Assembly (NCBI GenBank): GCA_030583925.1
Contig: CP129482.1
Span: 434,001 to 498,000, forward strand
DNA length: 64,000 bases
Reading direction: 5' to 3'
Source of the DNA: Anaerolineales bacterium
GTDB lineage: Bacteria > Chloroflexota > Anaerolineae > Anaerolineales > Villigracilaceae
Numbering within the stretch: the first letter of the stretch is position 1; every line of letters starts with the position of its first letter. The notes beneath the pieces were generated by a model that was not told where the DNA came from, did no database searches, and saw nothing but the letters and a program-made list of their open reading frames with translations. Of the stretch, positions 59,800 through 64,000 are shown one piece after another. The translations under genes and the position numbers were made by a program.

Positions 59800-60716
59800 G
59801 TGTGATGAATTTCAGCCCCTCGACTCGCCACCCCTAGACGGAATATCCGCGCCTCGAGTCCCTCCGCCTCGTACGCACGCTTCATCGCCTCACCGACGCC
59901 TGCCTCGCCCGTGGAAAACGCCACCACGCTTGGTCCCGCTCCCGACAGCGCCACCGCGCTTGCTCCAGCCTCTTTCGCCGCGTTCATCGCCTGCGCCGCG
60001 CCTGGGATCAACTTCAACCGATACGGCTGATGCAGTTTATCGGTCATCGCTTTTCCCAGCAAATCCAAATCTCCGATTCTCAACGCCTCAACCACCAACG
60101 CCGCGCGGCTGATGTTATGCACGGCGTCTTTCCTTGAAACGCGTCTTGGCAGCGCCGCCCGCGCTTGTTTGGTCGGCAAATAAAAATCGGGCAATGCAAT
60201 CGTGATGTGAACATTCTCTGCGATTGGAATCTGCCTCGCGACGACCTCTCCCTCCTCCACCATCGAAACGACCAGCCCTCCCATCAACGCGGGCGCCACG
60301 TTATCGGGATGCCCTTCCATTTCATTGGCTAGATTCAAAATCTCCTCGCGTGAAAACGGATTCCCCAACAACGCGTTCCCCGCCAACAATCCCGTCACAA
60401 TCGCCGCCGACGACGATCCCATCCCCGACGACAACGGGATTTGATTCACGCACTCCGCATGAAACGGCTGTAAGGACAGACCTATGTGTCTGCCCTTTAT
60501 AATGCTCGCGCGTTCTGCCAATCTCTGCGCCGCGCGCACGATGAGATTGTTTTTTCCCGACGTGAGTCTCCCCGCGCCCTCGCCCGTCACCTGTACGGAA
60601 AATGATTCCGCTGGCGTGACCGTCGTCACATTCCACAAATCCAACGCCAGACCGAGGGCGTCGAACCCAGGTCCCAGGTTGGCAGTTGTGGCAGGAACTT
60701 TGATTGATATTTCCAT
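59796..60716 (-). CDS. thrB: Homoserine kinase
   Basis: About 306 residues from ATG 60716, GHMP kinase. ISIKVPATTANLGPGFDALGLALDLWN opens the protein and IPLSSGMGSSSAAIVTGLLAGNAL is the GHMP ATP-binding loop (about 86-105). LSGAGPSVVAFS near the C-terminus is the third motif, and EMEGHPDNVAPALMGGLVV is the substrate loop. It phosphorylates homoserine for ThrC. The upstream gap (60717-60797) contains the AACCGCGAAG phrase repeat. An in-frame extension to 60740 is from that repeat and is rejected. Confidence 0.95.
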   Translation of the reverse strand: MEISIKVPATTANLGPGFDALGLALDLWNVTTVTPAESFSVQVTGEGAGRLTSGKNNLIVRAAQRLAERASIIKGRHIGLSLQPFHAECVNQIPLSSGMGSSSAAIVTGLLAGNALLGNPFSREEILNLANEMEGHPDNVAPALMGGLVVSMVEEGEVVARQIPIAENVHITIALPDFYLPTKQARAALPRRVSRKDAVHNISRAALVVEALRIGDLDLLGKAMTDKLHQPYRLKLIPGAAQAMNAAKEAGASAVALSGAGPSVVAFSTGEAGVGEAMKRAYEAEGLEARIFRLGVASRGAEIHHT

Positions 60717-60728
60717 AAAAACTTTTGA

Positions 60729-60800
60729 ACCGCGAAGCACGCAAAGATCGCAAAGATTTTAAAAAGGCTTTCTTGGCGTCCTTCGCGCGCTTGGCGGTTA
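60729..60800. repeat. AACCGCGAAG...GGCGGTT inverted repeat
   Basis: A degenerate sibling of 32047-32117, with AACCGCGAAGCACGC at the left and GCGCGCTTGGCGGTT at the right. It separates thrC and thrB within the same transcription unit. Confidence 0.7.
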
Positions 60801-61904
60801 ATTTCCTAGAATCACCTCTTCCAACGCCTCCAGCCTCGGCGGCACGACCAGCGGCTTCTGCATCTCCCTCGTGATGATCTCCGCATCTTTCAATCCATGC
60901 CCCGTACATACCGCCACCACGCGCAAACTTTCAACCTTCAACCCCTGCCCTGAGAGGAGACGAAGGGTTCCACTTTCTATTTCCTCCGCCAACCCCGCCA
61001 ATCCCGTCGCCGACGCGGGCTCGACCCAAATCCCTTCGAGTTTTGCCAGCAATTTTTGCATCTCCAATATTTTTTCATCGCTCACCGCGATGATTTTCCC
61101 TTTTGATTCCTCCGCCGCTTGCAGTGCCTGTTCCCCGCGCGCAGGCTTCCCGATTCGAATCGCCGTTGCAACCGTTTCGGGATTTTCAACCGCATGTCCT
61201 ACCACCAACGGAGCGGCTCCCGCGGCTTGCACCCCCAACAACCTCGGCAACTGCGCGGAACGGATCGCGGACTTCAGTCCGCCATTTAGCCCGCTATACT
61301 GCTTGAACCCCGCCCAATAAGCCGTGATGTTCCCCGCGTTACCCACAGGCAGACACAACCAATCAGGCGCGGACCCCAACTCTTCGCAAATCTCGAACGC
61401 GGCGGTCTTCTGTCCCTCGATGCGATACGGATTGATCGAATTCACCAAACAGATCGGATGCTTGTTCGTGATCTCGACAACCATCGTCAACGCGTCATCG
61501 AACGAGCCGTCAATTTGAATCACTTGCGCGCCGTAGGCGATCGCTCCCGCCAATTTCCCCGCCGCCACCTTGCCCTGCGGAATCAACACAATGGATTTCA
61601 TCCCAGCCCGCGCCGCGTATGCCGCGGCAGAGGCGGCAGTGTTGCCCGTTGACGCGCAGATCACGGTTGTCGCGCCGCGTCCCAGCGCCTCGCTCACCGC
61701 CGCAGTCATGCCGCGGTCTTTGAACGAGCCTGTCGGGTTGAGTCCCTCGTATTTGATGAACAACTCGAATCCGCCGCCAAGGTGACGCGCCAAATTGTCG
61801 GCTTTGATTAAAGGCGTCCGCCCCTCGAGCAGGCTGACGGTCCGCGTATGAGGCGGGAGGTCGAGTAAATGTCCGTATGTGTGAATGAGTCCCTGATAAG
61901 TCAT
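60798..61904 (-). CDS. thrC: Threonine synthase
   Basis: 368 residues, PLP fold-type II. EGRTPLIKADNLARHLGGGFELFIKYEGLNPTGSFKDRGMTAAVSEAL holds the PLP lysine Lys62. VICASTGNTAASAAAYAARAGM and LPVGNAGNITAYWAGF are the phosphate and substrate loops. It is the short form lacking the N-terminal extension of the plant/yeast type. Residues about 313-327 (TLRLLSGQGLKVESLR) correspond to phrase-repeat DNA and interrupt an otherwise compact C-terminus. The operon order is thrC-thrB. On the minus strand TGTTAAACT precedes the ATG by 7 nt. Confidence 0.94.
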   Translation of the reverse strand: MTYQGLIHTYGHLLDLPPHTRTVSLLEGRTPLIKADNLARHLGGGFELFIKYEGLNPTGSFKDRGMTAAVSEALGRGATTVICASTGNTAASAAAYAARAGMKSIVLIPQGKVAAGKLAGAIAYGAQVIQIDGSFDDALTMVVEITNKHPICLVNSINPYRIEGQKTAAFEICEELGSAPDWLCLPVGNAGNITAYWAGFKQYSGLNGGLKSAIRSAQLPRLLGVQAAGAAPLVVGHAVENPETVATAIRIGKPARGEQALQAAEESKGKIIAVSDEKILEMQKLLAKLEGIWVEPASATGLAGLAEEIESGTLRLLSGQGLKVESLRVVAVCTGHGLKDAEIITREMQKPLVVPPRLEALEEVILGN

Positions 61905-61911
61905 GCCTGAA

Positions 61912-61917
61912 AGTTTA
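61912..61917 (-). promoter_or_regulatory. Extended -10-like box 7 nt before thrC (predicted leaderless)
   Basis: On the minus strand TGTTAAACT, then TTCAGGC, then ATG 61904; TG-n-TAAACT. There is no ribosome binding site between. Confidence 0.5.
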
Positions 61918-61948
61918 ACATAACTTCGATACGAAGTGCCCGTAAGGG

Positions 61949-61954
61949 TATACT
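61949..61954 (+). promoter_or_regulatory. -10-like box 8 nt before the lipoprotein start (predicted leaderless)
   Basis: TATACT, then TTTGCTCA, then ATG 61963. It is arranged back to back with the thrC promoter. TTCGAT (61925-61930) is a poor -35. Confidence 0.45.
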
Positions 61955-61962
61955 TTTGCTCA

Positions 61963-62913
61963 ATGAAACAGATATTGCGGATTGCGTACTGCGTATTTTT
62001 GGTTGCATGTGGGACAACCCCCGCGCCAACTCAAACTTTCCCCGCGCCGACAGCAACTCAATTCTCTAATTCTCCCAATTCTCCCACTCTCACACAATTA
62101 CCAATTATCGCGGAGCATCCCAGTGGGACCATTTACCAATTACCAACATCAACCTCAACCCCCAGTCTCCAATCTCCAGTCTCTAATTCTCCAATCCTCG
62201 ACTGGAAAGACATGCCAGTCATTCCAACAAACATAGACGACTCGTTGCGCGATGTCTATAAGCTTGGATTGTCCCTCGGCAACGATCCTCACGCGTTTTC
62301 ATTGTTTGGAGATTGCCAAGCGCGACCTGCTGAATTTTTCGGCGTCTTTGAAACGGACGAGGAATTATTTGCAAGTCTCTCCCCCGAATTGCAAGAAACT
62401 GTTGACAACTTTCGCGGCTCGTTCAACCGTGAAAGCCCCACCGCGCAAGACGGCACAACACCAGGCGCGCTCCTGTGGACTCAATGGCATCAAGGAAAAT
62501 TTACCTGCACGTTTGCCGAAACGCCCGTCGAATGTGAGTTGCGGATTCATCGTCCGTCGTTCGTCATCATTCAGATCGGCACGCACTTCGAGTCGCGCAA
62601 CACGGACTATCTTCGACGCATCATCGAGCAATTGCTTGACGCGGGCGTTGTGCCGATTCTCGCGACGAAAGCCGATAATCGCGAGAAAGACGAACGCGTC
62701 AACCGCGACATGGCAATGCTCGCCTCCGAATACGACCTTCCACTGTGGAATTTCTGGGCGGCTGTTTCAGATTTACCCAATCGCGGACTCTACACCCGCG
62801 ACGACCGCCCCCTGCAAGGCGACATCTATCTCACCGACGAAGCCGCGCAAATCCATCGTATGACAGGGTTGGATGTATTGAATGCTGTTTGGCGTGCCGT
62901 TACTGAAAAATAA
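61963..62913 (+). CDS. Lipoprotein with SGNH/GDSL-hydrolase-like domain and Cys in the nucleophile position
   Basis: About 316 residues. The lipoprotein signal ILRIAYCVFLVACG ends at a lipobox Cys; part of it is encoded by a phrase repeat that is non-coding at 39598. A 70-residue Ser/Thr/Pro/Gln linker follows, itself phrase-repeat DNA (CCAATTCTCC, CCAGTCTCC words). The domain after residue about 90 has SLFGDCQARPAEFFG (block I, Cys replacing Ser of GDS), VIIQIGTHFES (block III-like) and LTDEAAQIHRM (block V Asp/His). It is predicted to be an extracytoplasmic SGNH-like enzyme. Cys as nucleophile is unusual and needs an alignment. Confidence 0.65.
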   Translation: MKQILRIAYCVFLVACGTTPAPTQTFPAPTATQFSNSPNSPTLTQLPIIAEHPSGTIYQLPTSTSTPSLQSPVSNSPILDWKDMPVIPTNIDDSLRDVYKLGLSLGNDPHAFSLFGDCQARPAEFFGVFETDEELFASLSPELQETVDNFRGSFNRESPTAQDGTTPGALLWTQWHQGKFTCTFAETPVECELRIHRPSFVIIQIGTHFESRNTDYLRRIIEQLLDAGVVPILATKADNREKDERVNRDMAMLASEYDLPLWNFWAAVSDLPNRGLYTRDDRPLQGDIYLTDEAAQIHRMTGLDVLNAVWRAVTEK

Positions 62914-62914
62914 A

Positions 62915-62934
62915 AGACTCCCATTTGGGAGTCT
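62915..62934 (-). terminator. Bidirectional hairpin terminator
   Basis: AGACTCCCA / TGGGAGTCT, 9-bp stem and TT loop. On the minus strand TTTTATTTTT follows, so it best ends the 62965 transcript. It lies directly after the lipoprotein stop on the plus strand. Confidence 0.75.
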
Positions 62935-62964
62935 ACCATTTCAACCTTACAACTTTCAAACCTT

Positions 62965-63207
62965 CTAACCTTTAAGTGGCGGCGCGTCTTTATCATACAC
63001 AAACACCTGAATATCCATTCCCTCTTTGTTCAACAGGTCAAGCGCGGGCTGGAAGGTCGCGTCTTTGATTTTTTGCATGTCGCCTGCAGGCGCGTATACG
63101 CTCAGCCGCGCCTCCTCGTCGGACATTTTGGCGGTCTTGACCTCCGCGCTCGCGCACGCGGCTTTGATCGTGTCGGTCATTTGTTTGATCGCATCGTCCA
63201 ACGACAT
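62965..63207 (-). CDS. Small protein of unknown function
   Basis: 80 residues: an N-terminal helix (LDDAIKQMTDTIKAACASAEV), then a beta-rich half with YAPAGDMQKIKDATFQPALDLLNKEGMDIQVFVYDKDAP. The layout resembles small DUF-type single-domain proteins; no family recognised. AAGGAGT is 6-7 nt before ATG 63207. The stop codon lies in a phrase repeat (AAAGGTTAGAAGG) that follows the gene. Confidence 0.65.
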   Translation of the reverse strand: MSLDDAIKQMTDTIKAACASAEVKTAKMSDEEARLSVYAPAGDMQKIKDATFQPALDLLNKEGMDIQVFVYDKDAPPLKG

Positions 63208-63230
63208 AAACGACTCCTTCCAAAACCTGT

Positions 63231-63334
63231 CTCAAAAACATCATGTCACTCTGAGGGAGCGTTCGTTGCGACCGAAGAGTCTCTAACTTCGGTGGTAGAG
63301 ATGCTTCGCTTCGCTCAGCATGACATTTTTGAGA
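63231..63334. repeat. ATGTCACTCTGAG palindromic element
   Basis: Ends TCTCAAAAACATCATGTCA and TGACATTTTTGAGA, with a CGAAGAGTC/GCTTCGCTC centre. It is a more diverged member of the ATGTCATTGCGAG family. Confidence 0.75.
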
Positions 63335-63376
63335 TGACTTCTAATTCTCCAATCCTCTAGTTCTCTTTCACCAGCG

Positions 63377-63409
63377 GAGATTGCTTCTCGAAGTCTCGCA
63401 ATGACATTA
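63377..63409. repeat. Half copy of the ATGTCATTGCGAG element at the mutS2 stop
   Basis: GGAGATTGCTTCTCGAAG, then CTCGCAATGACATTA. The last three bases are the mutS2 stop codon (read on the minus strand as TAATGTCATTGCGAG). Confidence 0.75.
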
Positions 63410-64000
63410 CTTCGCCATCTTCGCAACGGTCACGCCTGCGCCGCCTTCGTTATCTTTCGGCTCCTCGAACGACGCGACATACTCGCTCGACTTCAGCGCG
63501 TTCCTCACCGCGTCGCGCAGCTTGCCTGTCCCTTTGCCGTGCACGATTCGCACGAACAGCAGCCCCGCCGAATATGCGCGCTCAAGATATTTCTCCAACT
63601 CATCGAGTCCCTCGTCCACCAATTTGCCGCGCAGGTTTAATTCCAATCCAGGTGACTTCGTCGAGTCAAAGGTCGCAGGTCGAAGGTCGCTTGACTTTTG
63701 ACTTTCGACTTTCGACTCACTGCCCGACTTCCTCACCAACTCCGACATCCTCGCCCTCACGCGCAGACTCCCCACCTGCACCTCCGCATCGGACTCACTT
63801 ACGGCTGTCACCACACCTTCTGCATTCAACGTGCTGACGAGGACGCGCTCCCCAAGTGACAATGGACGATGGACGTTAGACGATGATGGTCCATGGTCTA
63901 TCGTCTGCCGTCTTTCCACAGGCGCTTCAACTTTTTTCTCAACCTGTTCGATCTTCTCTTCAATGGACTTGATGGCTTCGAGAGGTTGTTTGGCTTTCTT
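63407..64000 (-). CDS. mutS2: MutS2, C-terminal part with Smr domain (cut by window end)
   Basis: The frame is open to base 64000, so the gene begins outside the window. Seen are a helical Lys/Glu stretch, the KOW-like segment LSLGERVLVSTLNAEGVVTAV, then the C-terminal Smr nuclease domain ELNLRGKLVDEGLDELEKYLERAYSAGLLFVRIVHGKGTGKLRDAVRNAL, whose conserved HGKGTGxLR and L-x-L-x-G (here LNLRG) are intact. MutS2 splits stalled ribosomes or acts on recombination intermediates. Two in-frame phrase-repeat insertions are clear: QTIDHGPSSSNVHRPL before the KOW segment and SESKVESQKSSDLRPATFDS before the Smr domain. The latter is identical in 25 bases to the E2 linker. Confidence 0.93.
   Translation of the reverse strand, partial: KKAKQPLEAIKSIEEKIEQVEKKVEAPVERRQTIDHGPSSSNVHRPLSLGERVLVSTLNAEGVVTAVSESDAEVQVGSLRVRARMSELVRKSGSESKVESQKSSDLRPATFDSTKSPGLELNLRGKLVDEGLDELEKYLERAYSAGLLFVRIVHGKGTGKLRDAVRNALKSSEYVASFEEPKDNEGGAGVTVAKMAK

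Overview
The window looks like a chromosomal segment of an uncultured or poorly characterised Chloroflexota bacterium, most likely class Anaerolineae. This is inferred from three things: the division and cell-wall cluster organisation and its protein flavour, the fused alpha/beta 2-oxoacid dehydrogenase E1, and the very high density of short phrase-like and palindromic repeats between (and inside) genes. I see no rRNA, tRNA, CRISPR array, integrase, transposase or phage module. The DNA is moderately GC-rich throughout, with one visibly more A/T-rich membrane-protein gene at 39740-41419.

Layout. 1-12293 is the 3' part of a dcw cluster, all on the + strand and tightly overlapped: mraY (cut by the window edge), murD, ftsW, murG, a CvpA-like membrane gene, murC, two small unknown ORFs, murB, ddl, ftsQ, ftsA, ftsZ. 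It takes UDP-MurNAc-pentapeptide synthesis through lipid I and lipid II to the divisome. 12443-16665 holds small membrane and unknown genes, a GNAT acetyltransferase, a YczE-like membrane protein and two successive toxin-antitoxin pairs (RelE/HigB-like plus XRE; DUF2281-like plus MazF/PemK-like), each followed by a copy of the same 54-nt stem-loop. 16838-27380 carries clpC, a secreted zinc metalloprotease, a cupin, an MFS transporter, a GNAT protein and a large soluble LacI-sensor/GAF/histidine kinase.

27444-34529 (minus strand) encodes lpd, a dienelactone hydrolase-like enzyme, an isoprenylcysteine methyltransferase-like membrane protein, E2 and a fused E1, together a branched-chain 2-oxoacid dehydrogenase complex. 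34588-44643 has an aminotransferase, a polytopic-membrane/I9/S8 protease, a GNAT protein, a small holin-like membrane protein, an unknown polytopic protein, a P1 peptidase, an AI-2E-family permease and an FHA protein. 44912-47763 is a Tat-exported DUF1800/DUF1501 pair. 47807-54414 (minus strand) is an acyl-CoA carboxylase (MCC-like beta, biotin carboxylase, separate biotin carrier), MaoC hydratase and CitE-like lyase operon that fits leucine or itaconate-type acyl-CoA catabolism, downstream of what the dehydrogenase complex would feed. 54798-64000 has an NAD-dependent epimerase, a STAND NTPase with TPRs divergent from a CX5R phosphatase, thrC-thrB, an SGNH-like lipoprotein, a small unknown gene and the 3' part of mutS2.

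The most unusual signals are: (1) phrase-like repeats that sit in frame inside conserved proteins (MurD, E2 twice, the carboxyltransferase, ThrC, MutS2, the STAND protein) and that supply the stop codons of several genes; (2) a set of genes whose -10 box lies only 6-8 nt upstream of the start codon, which predicts leaderless mRNAs; (3) a toxin-antitoxin promoter with a perfect operator palindrome over the -10 box, plus the duplicated 54-nt stem-loop; (4) a subtilase whose I9-like prodomain joins it to about eleven membrane helices; (5) the divergent STAND-NTPase/phosphatase pair. All functional names come from motif recognition by eye; no database search was run.
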